Part shown: positions 43,775 through 52,682 of the stretch, in pieces
Numbering within the stretch: the first letter of the stretch is position 1
How the letters are laid out: every line of letters begins with the position of its first letter
Assembly (NCBI GenBank): GCA_045598705.1
Contig: JAZLMM010000046.1
Span: 39,582 to 103,581, forward strand
Reading direction: 5' to 3'
Length of the DNA: 64,000 nucleotides
From: Scatonaster sp045598705
GTDB lineage: Bacteria; Bacillota; Clostridia; Saccharofermentanales; Saccharofermentanaceae
Translations under genes and position numbers: made by a program
Notes under the pieces: model-generated
Seen by the model: the letters and a program-made list of their open reading frames with translations, nothing else
What the model was told of the DNA's origin: nothing
Database searches by the model: none

Positions 43775-44377
43775 GTGGATTACCTCGAAGGACTTTTACT
43801 AGGACGTCTTTGGAGTGATACGGATTTTGAGAACCGTAGACACTTGTCTTTGTTCCTCCTCTACGGGGTTTTTGTAGACCTCCTCGTGATCTATAACTAC
43901 CTTACCGGTGGCCTGAATGGTCTGATTACCGGTTCTTTCCTCACAAAGATCATCATCTTCATTGTGCTCTTTTTCTTAGGACCGGCGATATGCTTCTCAT
44001 ATTACCGAATGCCCATTTGGGGCAAAATACCTGTTCTTGCGGTCCAATTTGTGAAATATGGTTCGCTTACTTTACTGATTACAGCATGGGCTCGCCCGAA
44101 ACTTTCAGTCTCTTTTGGTGACTTGCGCGAGTTCTTGATTTCATATTTAAACCAGACACTGGAACGTTTTACGGAGAAATATGTAGATACTGCAGGTACT
44201 TTTGCCACAGTATTAGGTGTCATCTCCGGCGGGGTATATGTAGTTGTCGTCTTCGTACTGATTGTCCTTGCGGCGGTATTGATTCCCGGAATTGTTTACT
44301 GTGTCGCAAGATTTTTACAATACTGGTATGACAAAGTTGTCAGCATGCTGGTGCTGACCGATGATACCGAGAAGTAA
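43775..44377 (+). CDS. Membrane protein of unknown function
   Basis: 200 residues from GTG 43775, with AAAGGAG six bases upstream (a longer frame from 43703 has none and covers the promoter). About four membrane segments: ~23-45, ~55-75, ~85-105 and ~140-172 (VLGVISGGVYVVVVFVLIVL). A polar stretch (~105-140) links the last two. No recognised family. It is 17 nt before the kinase gene and probably cotranscribed with it. Confidence 0.7.
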   Translation: MDYLEGLLLGRLWSDTDFENRRHLSLFLLYGVFVDLLVIYNYLTGGLNGLITGSFLTKIIIFIVLFFLGPAICFSYYRMPIWGKIPVLAVQFVKYGSLTLLITAWARPKLSVSFGDLREFLISYLNQTLERFTEKYVDTAGTFATVLGVISGGVYVVVVFVLIVLAAVLIPGIVYCVARFLQYWYDKVVSMLVLTDDTEK

Positions 44378-44394
44378 GATAGGAGAACGATAAA

Positions 44395-45402
44395 ATGGCT
44401 AATTTATCAGATAAGATTCAGGTTTCAGTAGAAGACCTGGAAGAGATGCTTGGCGTTTTTGGACTTCCAGAGTTCATCTCCAAGGCAGAAGCTCGCTTCA
44501 TAAGACAGACAGAGGAGATCGCACAGGAAGTTGCGTGCAAGCCGCAGATCAAAGTGGTGTTTGTATCCGGCCCAACTTCATCCGGCAAAACCACTTTCAC
44601 AGACCGTTTAGTATCTCAATTGCAGCGACATGGGAAGCAGGCCATCCGCCTTTCCCTGGATGATTACTATAGCCTGAATGTGCTTCGTTTCGATGAGGAT
44701 GGAAGACCAGACTTCGAGAGCGCAGATACCCTGGATTTAAGACTGGCAAGCATCGACTTGGCTCGATTGGTCAGTGGTGACGAAGTGAAGACACCGGTAT
44801 TTGACTTCGTGGCACGTACACGTGTGGAGTCGGAAGAACAACCGCTTTCTATCGGAAAAGATGGTGTAGTGGTCGTGGAAGGTCTCCATGGCCTTTGTGA
44901 AGAGACGACAGGTAGTTTCGAGAGAGATCAGTATTTAGGCGTGTTCATCATGCCGTATGCTTCAGTTATGGCGGATAGCAGACTTCTTGATAGTGACGAC
45001 TTACGTATGCTGCGCCGTATCGTTCGTGATGTGCGCCATCGTGGTGCCCATGCGTTGACTACCATTGACTACTGGCCAATGATTCAGAATTCGGAGCAGC
45101 AGTACTATCGTGATTATCTGACACGTGCGGATTATCACGTCAATTCTTTCCTTGCTTACGAACCACTTGTTATCGCGGCTCTTGGAAGACGCGATATTTC
45201 CGAAGCGCTGTCGGCTTATGAGCAGGGGCTTCTTGCGCCGTCTGTCTTCATGGAACGTAGTAATATGAAGAAGGACTTTGCGGATATTGAGAAGGCTGTC
45301 GCCAAGGCAAGAATGTTGGTTGCATGGCTGGAACAGATTCCACAGGCCCGAGAGACTTTCGTCCCGAAGACTTCCATCTTGAATGAGTTCTTGTGTCTGT
45401 AA
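44395..45402 (+). CDS. Uridine kinase-like P-loop nucleoside kinase
   Basis: 335 residues. P-loop SGPTSSGKTTF (about 62-72), then IRLSLDDYYSL with the Asp pair typical of uridine/phosphoribulokinase folds, and VVVEGLHGL as Walker B-like segment. Clostridial relatives usually carry an N-terminal TGS/threonyl-tRNA-synthetase-like domain (~550 residues in all); that domain is missing here, with only ~60 residues before the P-loop. The natural substrate may be uridine/cytidine or another small alcohol. The stop is 16 nt before metA. Confidence 0.82.
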   Translation: MANLSDKIQVSVEDLEEMLGVFGLPEFISKAEARFIRQTEEIAQEVACKPQIKVVFVSGPTSSGKTTFTDRLVSQLQRHGKQAIRLSLDDYYSLNVLRFDEDGRPDFESADTLDLRLASIDLARLVSGDEVKTPVFDFVARTRVESEEQPLSIGKDGVVVVEGLHGLCEETTGSFERDQYLGVFIMPYASVMADSRLLDSDDLRMLRRIVRDVRHRGAHALTTIDYWPMIQNSEQQYYRDYLTRADYHVNSFLAYEPLVIAALGRRDISEALSAYEQGLLAPSVFMERSNMKKDFADIEKAVAKARMLVAWLEQIPQARETFVPKTSILNEFLCL

Positions 45403-45418
45403 GGGGGGGGAGCGCGAA

Positions 45419-46354
45419 ATGCCAATTCGAATTCCGAATAATCTTCCTGCAACAGGAATCCTTGAGAAAGAACGCATCTTCGTTATGACAGAAGATCGAG
45501 CATATATGCAGGATATCCGTCCATTGCATCTTCTGATTCTGAACCTGATGCCGAATAAGATTGCAACGGAAACACAGTTGCTTCGTGCGCTGTCCAATTC
45601 CCCGCTTCAGGTAAATATTGATTTGCTTTATACCGCTTCTTACCATCCGAAGCACACCACGACAGAGCATCTGGTTCGTTTCTACGAGACTTTTGCCGAT
45701 GTCAAGGAGCGCTTCTACGATGGCATGATCATTACCGGCGCGCCGGTAGAATTGATGGATTTTGAGGAAGTGGCCTATTGGAAAGAACTCTGCGAGATCA
45801 TGGAGTGGAGCAAGACACATGTATATTCGACACTTCATATCTGTTGGGGCGCTCAGGCCGGGCTTTACTACCATTACGGTATCCCGAAGTATAACCTGCC
45901 TGCGAAGATCTTTGGCGTGTTCGAGCACAGTATGACCTACACGAAGCCTGTGAAACTTTTCCGTGGATTTGATGACTTCTTCTATGTGCCACATTCCCGT
46001 CATACCGAAGTGCGTAAAGAGGATATTGAGCGCAACCCGAGTCTGCGTATTCTTTCTGAATCCGATGAATGTGGTGTGTATGCAGTGTCCGACCTGTCTG
46101 GGCGACAGATCTTCATTACAGGACATTCTGAGTACGATGTGAACACTTTGCGAGATGAATATTTCCGTGATGTAAATAAGGGCCTAGATATTCAGGTGCC
46201 GAAGAACTATTTCCCGAATGATGATCCGACGAAGGAACCACATATGAAGTGGCGCTCCAGTTCGACACTGCTGTTCATGAACTGGCTGAACTACTACGTA
46301 TATCAGGAGACACCTTTCGACATCTCTACAATCAGCGAAGTGCCAAAGAAGTGA
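45419..46354 (+). CDS. metA: Homoserine O-acetyltransferase (MetA fold)
   Basis: 311 residues, full length for MetA. The catalytic Cys is in LHICWGAQAGLYY, the catalytic His in FITGHSEYD, and Glu follows in the same region. The acyl-CoA selectivity residue, Gly in succinyl-using E. coli enzyme (APLGLV), is Glu here (APVELM), which in Bacillus MetA gives acetyl-CoA use. It makes O-acetylhomoserine for methionine synthesis. GGGGGGGGAG precedes ATG 45419. No SAM riboswitch lies upstream; it sits inside a mixed operon. Confidence 0.92.
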   Translation: MPIRIPNNLPATGILEKERIFVMTEDRAYMQDIRPLHLLILNLMPNKIATETQLLRALSNSPLQVNIDLLYTASYHPKHTTTEHLVRFYETFADVKERFYDGMIITGAPVELMDFEEVAYWKELCEIMEWSKTHVYSTLHICWGAQAGLYYHYGIPKYNLPAKIFGVFEHSMTYTKPVKLFRGFDDFFYVPHSRHTEVRKEDIERNPSLRILSESDECGVYAVSDLSGRQIFITGHSEYDVNTLRDEYFRDVNKGLDIQVPKNYFPNDDPTKEPHMKWRSSSTLLFMNWLNYYVYQETPFDISTISEVPKK

Positions 46355-46368
46355 CGGGGGTGCATGAC

Positions 46369-47310
46369 ATGCCGTCTTCGATTGATATCACCGAAACGCT
46401 AGTATCGAATCTTCATCCCCAACGCCCAGAACAAGGCCATAAGGGGACATTCGGTCGTCTGTTGATTTATGCTGGCTCGAAAGGCATGGGTGGCGCCGCC
46501 ATTCTGACGACGGGTGCGGCGCTTCGTTCTGGAGTAGGCTTGGTCTATGTCATGACACCGGACGAAGTCCAGATTCCCTTAATGACTCGTTGTCCAGAGG
46601 CGCTGCAGATTCAGATTCCGAGTGCCCAACTTGAACCCAAGCATCCACAAGTTACACCATTCACTGCAAGAATGGAATTCCCACAGAAGGATGCGTTCTC
46701 TTCTTTATTGGTTGATAAGCATGCCGTGCTGATGGGACCGGGTCTTGCAACCGAGCGTGTGGATGTAAAGGACAATCTTCCTGTTGCCATTTCCGAAGCA
46801 AGTCATCTGGTACTAGACGCCGGTGCACTCTCGGTTCTTGCGGCATCCGGGAAGCAAAATGAGTGGCTAATCGCTCGTTCGAAGGCGGGAATGGCTCCGG
46901 TCGTGCTGACACCGCACATGGGCGAGTTCCAGCGCCTGCTTCCAAGCTGGAAGATGGGCGATCTTGCGGCAGCAGGTGCTTTTGCCAAAGAAAATGCTGT
47001 CGTTCTCGTCTTGAAAAGTAATGAAACCAACATATTTACTCCATCTGGGAAGTGGTATAGTAACCATGTAAGCAACTCGGGACTCGCAAAGGGCGGATCT
47101 GGAGATGTGCTGGCGGGTATTCTTGCCGGACTGCTGGCTTCTGGAATGACAGAAGAAGATGCGGCCGTTTCGGCTGTGAAGATCCATAGCATGGCAGGAA
47201 CGCTTGCAAGAGCAAAACACGGAATATATGCGATGTTGCCGTCTATGTTATGGGATGAGTTAGAAGTTTGTTATGACAAACTCCAATGGGAGAAGGGAAG
47301 CGAAATATAA
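46369..47310 (+). CDS. nnrD: ADP-dependent NAD(P)H-hydrate dehydratase
   Basis: 313 residues, ribokinase-like. Motifs: GTFGRLLIYAGSKGMGGAAIL, VLLDAGAL-like LVLDAGALSVL, VLTPHMGEFQRL, and the catalytic NSGLAKGGSGDVLAGILAGLL. It repairs hydrated NADH and NADPH. The partner epimerase domain (NnrE, usually N-terminal in fused proteins) is missing, so the epimerase must be elsewhere or absent. GGGGG precedes ATG 46369. The stop overlaps alr (TAATG); the pair is a common Firmicutes neighbourhood. Confidence 0.92.
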   Translation: MPSSIDITETLVSNLHPQRPEQGHKGTFGRLLIYAGSKGMGGAAILTTGAALRSGVGLVYVMTPDEVQIPLMTRCPEALQIQIPSAQLEPKHPQVTPFTARMEFPQKDAFSSLLVDKHAVLMGPGLATERVDVKDNLPVAISEASHLVLDAGALSVLAASGKQNEWLIARSKAGMAPVVLTPHMGEFQRLLPSWKMGDLAAAGAFAKENAVVLVLKSNETNIFTPSGKWYSNHVSNSGLAKGGSGDVLAGILAGLLASGMTEEDAAVSAVKIHSMAGTLARAKHGIYAMLPSMLWDELEVCYDKLQWEKGSEI

Positions 47311-48494
47311 TGGAAAGATTTCCAAACCGCTCTTGGGCGGAGATTAATCTGGATATCCTGGCAGAGAATATGCGTGAGATCCGTCGTGTGACGAAGCGCA
47401 GTGCGAAGATCATGGCAGTCGTTAAGGCAGATGCATACGGACATGGCGCCATCGAGACTGCGCGTGTGCTACTGGAAAACGGTGCGGACAAGTTGGCTGT
47501 ATCCATGCTGGACGAGGCCATCGAACTTCGTGAGAACGGCATCAGTGTGCCAATCCTGATTCTGGGCCACACCGACCCGAGAAGAATCTCACAGTTGATC
47601 GAGAATGATATTGAGCAGGCGGTCTACTCTCTCGAGTATGCACAGGCGATCTCAAAGAAGGCCGTGATCCTTGAACGTACAGCTCGGATCCATATTAAGT
47701 ATGATACAGGTATGAACCGATTGGGATTCCTCTCCGGTGAATCTTCGATTGAGTCAATTCTTGCTATTTCCGAACTTCCCGGCATCGAGATTGAGGGCAT
47801 GTTCTCTCACTTTGCAATGTCGGATACGGATGATGATGAATATACAATGAAGCAGTTTGAGTCATTTACCAAGATGGCCCAGGCATTAGAAGCGCGTGGC
47901 CTGGAGATCCCGACCAAGCATATCTGCAACAGTGCAGGTATTCTTCGCTTCCCACAGATGCATATGGATATGGTTCGTGCAGGACTGATTGTGTATGGCA
48001 TGATGCCGAAGGGATGCCCGAGCCCATACACGGACTTCGAGGTGAAACCAGCTATGACATTGAAGTCCAGTGTTGTACATGTGAAGGATATTCCGGTAGG
48101 TGAGACGATCAGTTACGGAAGACACTTCAAGACAGAGCGTCCGAGCACAATTGCAACGATTGCAATCGGATATGCAGACGGCTATCTGAGAAGACTATCT
48201 AATCGAGCAGAAGTACTGATTAATGGATATCGCGCGCCAGTAGTGGGCAATATCTGCATGGATATGTGTATGGTGGATGTCACAGACCTTCCGGAAAGAC
48301 CAAACGTGGGCGATGAAGTGGTGCTATTTGGTAAGCAGCGTTCTCGTAAAGGTGAGAAAGAGATTCCTGTCGATGAGATATCCGATATGCTGGATACCAT
48401 AAACTATGAAGTAACTTGTCTGGTCGGCAAAAGAATTCCACGTGTGTATATTCGAGATAACAAGATCGTTCAGATGCACAGTTCGATTTGGTAA
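47310..48494 (+). CDS. alr: Alanine racemase
   Basis: 394 residues, fold III PLP enzyme. The Lys for PLP is in AVVKADAYGHGA; other motifs are IHIKYDTGMNRLGF, HICNSAGILRF, RAGLIVYGMMP, and the second catalytic Tyr region AIGYADGYLRRLSN. C-terminal beta domain has VGNICMDMCMVDVT. It makes D-Ala for peptidoglycan. ATG 47310 overlaps the nnrD stop; ATG 47286 would add eight residues without a better site. It is followed four bases later by the rpmH promoter. Confidence 0.95.
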   Translation: MERFPNRSWAEINLDILAENMREIRRVTKRSAKIMAVVKADAYGHGAIETARVLLENGADKLAVSMLDEAIELRENGISVPILILGHTDPRRISQLIENDIEQAVYSLEYAQAISKKAVILERTARIHIKYDTGMNRLGFLSGESSIESILAISELPGIEIEGMFSHFAMSDTDDDEYTMKQFESFTKMAQALEARGLEIPTKHICNSAGILRFPQMHMDMVRAGLIVYGMMPKGCPSPYTDFEVKPAMTLKSSVVHVKDIPVGETISYGRHFKTERPSTIATIAIGYADGYLRRLSNRAEVLINGYRAPVVGNICMDMCMVDVTDLPERPNVGDEVVLFGKQRSRKGEKEIPVDEISDMLDTINYEVTCLVGKRIPRVYIRDNKIVQMHSSIW

Positions 48495-48497
48495 GGC

Positions 48498-48526
48498 TTG
48501 ACTTTGCGCCCGACACCTAGTATAAT
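48498..48526 (+). promoter_or_regulatory. Promoter of rpmH-rnpA unit
   Basis: TTGACT (48498-48503), 17 nt, TATAAT (48521-48526). A strong sigma-A promoter, as expected for a ribosomal protein gene. No DnaA-box cluster lies in the gap up to rpmH. Confidence 0.9.
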
Positions 48527-48597
48527 TCTATCGCTATTTGTATCGATTATTCGTGTAGTAGAAGGTAAAAGAGACTAATTTTTGGAGGTAGATCCAT

Positions 48598-48732
48598 ATG
48601 AAGATGACATATCAGCCTAAGAAGAGACAGAGAAGTAAGGTTCACGGTTTCCGTGCAAGAATGCAGACAGCTTCAGGTCGTGACGTACTGAAGAGAAGAA
48701 GACTGAAGGGAAGAAAGAGTCTTACAGTATAA
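48598..48732 (+). CDS. rpmH: 50S ribosomal protein L34
   Basis: 44 residues, too short for routine ORF lists. MKMTYQPKKRQRSKVHGF is the L34 start, followed by RARMQTASGRDVLKRRR and KGRKSL, all highly conserved. Basic protein of the large ribosomal subunit. TTGGAGGT lies upstream of ATG 48598. A weak hairpin with T-rich tail (about 48731-48760) follows and might partly terminate, giving more rpmH than rnpA transcript. Confidence 0.97.
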   Translation: MKMTYQPKKRQRSKVHGFRARMQTASGRDVLKRRRLKGRKSLTV

Positions 48733-48785
48733 GGATCACCCAAGTGGTCCTTTATTTTTAAGAAAGTCGAAGCAGGTGTTGTGTC

Positions 48786-49172
48786 ATGCTGAAGACCACG
48801 CGGACATTACGATTGAATTATGAGTTTTCCCGCGTATATAAAAGGGGAAGTTTCGCTACAGGGCGCTATTTGAGTGTACATTGTTTTAAGCGAAGTCCGA
48901 AACTGAAGCACAATCTGACGACAATCCCAATCGATTTGCTACGTGTCGGTTTTACCAACGGGCACGGCAGGAAGACTGCTGTAGCCAGAAATCGTGCAAA
49001 ACGACTAATGCGAGCGGCTTTCCAAGTGTACGAACCATCTGTTCGTGCCGGATACGATATTATTTTCCTGATGAAGACCGGCTTTGATATACCGAGATAT
49101 CAGGAAGTAGAGAAAGAGATGGGAAGACACCTTTCCAAGCTGGGTTTACTTGATTCTGAGGATGAAGTATGA
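48786..49172 (+). CDS. rnpA: Ribonuclease P protein component
   Basis: 128 residues. The RNR motif is present as KTAVARNRAKRLMRAAF, and the N-terminus LKTTRTLRLNYEFSRVYKRG matches the family. It binds the RNase P RNA to mature tRNA 5' ends. An insert of ~8 residues before VGFTNGH-like strand (KRSPKLKHNLTTIPIDLLRV) is slightly longer than usual. The stop overlaps yidD (ATGA). Confidence 0.94.
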   Translation: MLKTTRTLRLNYEFSRVYKRGSFATGRYLSVHCFKRSPKLKHNLTTIPIDLLRVGFTNGHGRKTAVARNRAKRLMRAAFQVYEPSVRAGYDIIFLMKTGFDIPRYQEVEKEMGRHLSKLGLLDSEDEV

Positions 49173-49378
49173 AGAATCTGGCGATCAAATTGATCAGAAT
49201 GTACCAGAATTCTCATGGTCCGAATCATATTGGACATTGTAGATTCTATCCAACATGCTCGCAGTATACCCTCGAGGCAATCGAGAAGTATGGCTTTGTG
49301 CGTGGCTCGTTGAAGGGAATCTGGCGCATATTGAGATGCAACCCTTTCTGCAAAGGTGGATATGACCCGTTGAAATAA
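49169..49378 (+). CDS. yidD: Membrane protein insertion efficiency factor YidD
   Basis: 69 residues. Family motifs CRFYPTCSQYTLEAIEKYG and RCNPFCKGGYDP are present, with an N-terminal amphipathic helix. YidD assists YidC-dependent insertion. ATG 49169 overlaps rnpA, and the order rnpA-yidD-yidC is the classic one. Confidence 0.95.
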   Translation: MKNLAIKLIRMYQNSHGPNHIGHCRFYPTCSQYTLEAIEKYGFVRGSLKGIWRILRCNPFCKGGYDPLK

Positions 49379-49448
49379 GTGAAGTGAATCGGTGTGACGG
49401 AGCGGAGAATAGCTGAATCGCCACGCCGATAGTGCATAGGAGCAAATA

Positions 49449-50465
49449 ATGGGCATTTTTGACTTTATCAACACACCACTCGCCAAGTTGTTCGGCTGGA
49501 TGACTAGCCTTCTTTACGAGTTTTTCGGTAATTTCGGCTTGGCAATTATTTTCTTGACGATTATTGTTCGTGGCCTTACGATGCCACTTAACATTCGTTC
49601 TGCCAAGTCCATGATGAAACAACAGACGTTGGCAGATAAGCAGGCAGCTATCAGAAGAAAATACCCAGATGATAAGCAGAAGCAGAATGAGGAGATTCAG
49701 AAACTTTTCACAGAGAATGGTGTTTCTCCACTGTCTGGATGTCTGATGCCATTATTGACACTTATTTTCCTGATTCCAATGTACTACATTGTTCGTGAAC
49801 CATTGCGTTATGTGACAGGTGTCAGCAAGTCGAATATTTCCCAGATGGGTGAGCTGCTGGGTATCTCGGGCGTAGGTTCCAACAATATCCCGCTGATTAC
49901 AAGACTGACACAGGATGGTAAAGCTTTCTCCGATATGGTAGGCAAGGGTCTTATCAAAGTCCAGCAGATTCCAAACATGAAATTCCTAGGCCTTGATCTG
50001 GGTGCGACACCTGCTTGGCTGCCGTCCAAGATCAAGACTGATTTGTCGCTCTATTTGCCACTTCTCATCATTCCTATCTTGGTCTTGGTGACTACCGTTC
50101 TTCAGAATGTAATTGTCAATGCTACCAAGCCTGATTCTAAACAAAGAAAAGAAGACAAAGAGCGTGCCAAGAATAATCCCGCATTCTCTGCACAGGAAGA
50201 GCCTGGTGCAGGTACAGCCAAAATGATTACGAAGATCATGCCAATCATCATGGTTGTCTCTACGTTCATGCTTCCAGCTGCATTTGGTTTCTACTGGATT
50301 GCAGGTAACCTGATGAGCATGTTGCAACAGGTATTGACCTATTTCATGTTCAGTAAACCATACGAAGAGAAGAAGCAGGAACTGATGGAAGCCAAGCGTG
50401 ATCTCTTCAAGAAGAAGAAGGCCTTAGCAGCAGAGAATGCTGGTGGCAAAAAAGGTAAGAAATAA
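49449..50465 (+). CDS. yidC: YidC/Oxa1-family membrane insertase
   Basis: 338 residues with five membrane segments; the first is short and there is no lipobox, unlike Bacillus SpoIIIJ. The core YidC region is clear: GLAIIFLTIIVRGLTMPL with the groove Arg, NGVSPLSGCLMPLLTLIFLIPMYY, and FMLPAAFGFYWIAGNLM. The tail is basic (KKKKALAAENAGGKKGKK), as needed for ribosome contact. A cytoplasmic/extracytoplasmic insert of ~50 residues (~120-190) is longer than usual. It inserts membrane proteins alone or with SecYEG. Confidence 0.93.
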   Translation: MGIFDFINTPLAKLFGWMTSLLYEFFGNFGLAIIFLTIIVRGLTMPLNIRSAKSMMKQQTLADKQAAIRRKYPDDKQKQNEEIQKLFTENGVSPLSGCLMPLLTLIFLIPMYYIVREPLRYVTGVSKSNISQMGELLGISGVGSNNIPLITRLTQDGKAFSDMVGKGLIKVQQIPNMKFLGLDLGATPAWLPSKIKTDLSLYLPLLIIPILVLVTTVLQNVIVNATKPDSKQRKEDKERAKNNPAFSAQEEPGAGTAKMITKIMPIIMVVSTFMLPAAFGFYWIAGNLMSMLQQVLTYFMFSKPYEEKKQELMEAKRDLFKKKKALAAENAGGKKGKK

Positions 50466-50508
50466 CATGCATCACTCATAAGATGTGTGACAAGGAGGCA
50501 TAGGCTAT

Positions 50509-51201
50509 ATGGAAAAAACAGTAACCAAAACAGCGAAGTCTGTCGATGAAGCAATCGAACTTGCATTGGCAGAACTCGGTGTTGAGAAAGAACAGGCTCA
50601 AATCGAGGTTGTTGAGGAAGAGAAGGGATTCTTTGGTATTGGTAAGAAGGGTGCAACCGTTCGTGTTACCGCTGAAGTGGAAGAAGTAGTAGAAGAGGAA
50701 GACGACGGCGACGTATACTACGGCGACGACGAGTCTTTCGAAGGCGACGAAGCAAGCGAGGCCGAGGATGCGGCAGTTTCTTTCGTTGCAGAAGTTCTCT
50801 CTGGTATTGGCATCCACGGCAAGCTTGATTCTTATCGTGAAGAAGACGTGATTTACATTACAGTCAGTGGTCAGGATTGTGGCGCGGCAATCGGTCGTCA
50901 TGGTGAGACACTGGATTCAATTTCATATCTTACAAATCTGGTTGCAAATCGCCACAGCGAGCAGAGACTTCGCGTTCTGCTGGATGTAGGCGGATATAGA
51001 AAGCACAGAGAAGAAGTTCTGATTAATATGGCCCATAAGGCTGCAAATCAGGTACTTCGTAACAAGCGTGCATATGCACTTGAGCCGATGAATCCGGCTG
51101 AGCGTCGAATCATCCACTCTGAACTGCAGAATGTTGAAGGTGTAACCACGCACAGTGAGGGCGAAGAGCCGAACCGCAAAGTAGTGGTTACGCTCGAGTA
51201 A
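50509..51201 (+). CDS. jag: Jag (KhpB) RNA-binding protein
   Basis: 230 residues. Jag_N domain (1-~50: TKTAKSVDEAIELALAEL...GFFGIGKKGA), then a very acidic linker (~58-85, many Glu/Asp), a KH domain (~88-165, with GAAIGRHGETLDSI) and an R3H domain (to the end, EPMNPAERRIIHSEL). Partners with KhpA in RNA binding and cell-wall growth in some Firmicutes. AAGGAGG precedes ATG 50509. Position after yidC is conserved. Confidence 0.95.
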   Translation: MEKTVTKTAKSVDEAIELALAELGVEKEQAQIEVVEEEKGFFGIGKKGATVRVTAEVEEVVEEEDDGDVYYGDDESFEGDEASEAEDAAVSFVAEVLSGIGIHGKLDSYREEDVIYITVSGQDCGAAIGRHGETLDSISYLTNLVANRHSEQRLRVLLDVGGYRKHREEVLINMAHKAANQVLRNKRAYALEPMNPAERRIIHSELQNVEGVTTHSEGEEPNRKVVVTLE

Positions 51202-51233
51202 ACTACCCGAATCCCAAGGGGAGGCGAAGTCTG

Positions 51234-52670
51234 TTGGAAAAGCCGTATTGCGCATGTGCGACGCCGCCGGGAACCAGCGGAATTGCAGTGATCCGAATGG
51301 CCGGAGAAGGTTCTGCCGCGATTTTGGATCGGATTTTCCATATTCGCCGTTCGGCAGAACAAGTTGAATCGGTATCGGATATGCGTGGCTATACAGTTGC
51401 GTATGGTGTACTGATGGACCCTGTTACGGATACAGTCGTTGATGAGGTGATGGTGACACGTTTCTGTGCACCACACTCCTATACAGGTGAGGAATCAGTG
51501 GAAATCTCTTGTCATGGCGGTATGACCGTTCGACAGGAGATTCTTCGCGTTTTACAGGAGAATGGTGCTCGAATGGCCGAGCCTGGAGAATTCACCAAGA
51601 AGGCTTTCCTTTCCGGCAAACTAGATCTTTCCCAGGCTGAGGCCGTAATGGATGTCATTTCTGCCGATTCGGATCTAGCACTTCGTGCTGCACAGTCACA
51701 GCTTCAGGGAAGCATACGTAATGAAATTAGAAATGTTAGTGATACGTTGTACGATGCGTTAGCTGCGATGGAAATGTGGGTCGATGAGCCAGATGACGAG
51801 GATGCCCAGAATGCTTTAAAGACCACCGCCGATAGTATTTCCAATGCGCGTTCTCGTATCCACGCCTTGATGAATACCTATCGTCAAGGGCGCATTCTCA
51901 AGGAGCGTATGCGCGTGGTCATCTGTGGTGTCCCGAATAGTGGTAAATCTTCGTTGCTCAATTACCTGAGTGGTTATGATCGCGCGATTGTTACGGATAC
52001 ACCAGGTACGACACGTGATACACTGGAAGTCCAGACTAGCATTTCCGGTGTGCCGGTCACACTGATCGATACGGCAGGCATTCGTGAAACCAGTGACCAT
52101 ATCGAGGCCATGGGCGTAGATCGCGCAAATGATGCCATGGAAGAGGCAGATATCGTGTTCTGGTTGGTCTATCCGAAGGAAGAATCCATGACAGACCATA
52201 CTTCCATGATCGAGAAACTTATGCATCTTCGACCAGAGGTACGAATTGGACTTCTCATCAGCAAATCAGATCTGTTCGATACAGATACTTCAGATCAGGA
52301 AATTGAGAAACTTACATCGTTGATGATGGCAGATGGTTCGACTCGAAAGTTGGACTTTGTAGGCAGGATCTCTTCTTCGAACGGAGAAGGGATAGAGGCC
52401 ATGGAGCGATTCATTCGTGATACATACGATGAAATGGGTACCACCACCGCTTCAGGATTGCTCCTCACCAATCAGCGTCATTATGAGATCTTGATGTCAT
52501 CTGGACAGAAACTGAATGAGGCGGAACAACTCTGTCGAAGTGGTGAGAGCCTTGAGGCACCGTCTCTTGTACTTCGTACGGCGATGGAAGATCTGGGTGA
52601 GATTACAGGTGATTCTGTTAGCGATAAATTAGTCGATACCATTTTCTCGCGTTTTTGCGTGGGAAAATAA
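51234..52670 (+). CDS. mnmE: tRNA modification GTPase MnmE
   Basis: 478 residues. N-terminal tetrahydrofolate-binding domain (ATPPGTSGIAVIRMAGEGS, TGEESVEISCHGG), helical domain, inserted G domain with GVPNSGKSSLLN, DTPGTTRDT and DTAGIRET, and C-terminal FCVGK with the conserved Cys. With MnmG it makes the cmnm5U34 modification of tRNA wobble uridines. The start is TTG 51234, nine bases after AAGGGGAGG. Confidence 0.95.
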   Translation: MEKPYCACATPPGTSGIAVIRMAGEGSAAILDRIFHIRRSAEQVESVSDMRGYTVAYGVLMDPVTDTVVDEVMVTRFCAPHSYTGEESVEISCHGGMTVRQEILRVLQENGARMAEPGEFTKKAFLSGKLDLSQAEAVMDVISADSDLALRAAQSQLQGSIRNEIRNVSDTLYDALAAMEMWVDEPDDEDAQNALKTTADSISNARSRIHALMNTYRQGRILKERMRVVICGVPNSGKSSLLNYLSGYDRAIVTDTPGTTRDTLEVQTSISGVPVTLIDTAGIRETSDHIEAMGVDRANDAMEEADIVFWLVYPKEESMTDHTSMIEKLMHLRPEVRIGLLISKSDLFDTDTSDQEIEKLTSLMMADGSTRKLDFVGRISSSNGEGIEAMERFIRDTYDEMGTTTASGLLLTNQRHYEILMSSGQKLNEAEQLCRSGESLEAPSLVLRTAMEDLGEITGDSVSDKLVDTIFSRFCVGK

Positions 52671-52682
52671 CGGGAGAATGAT

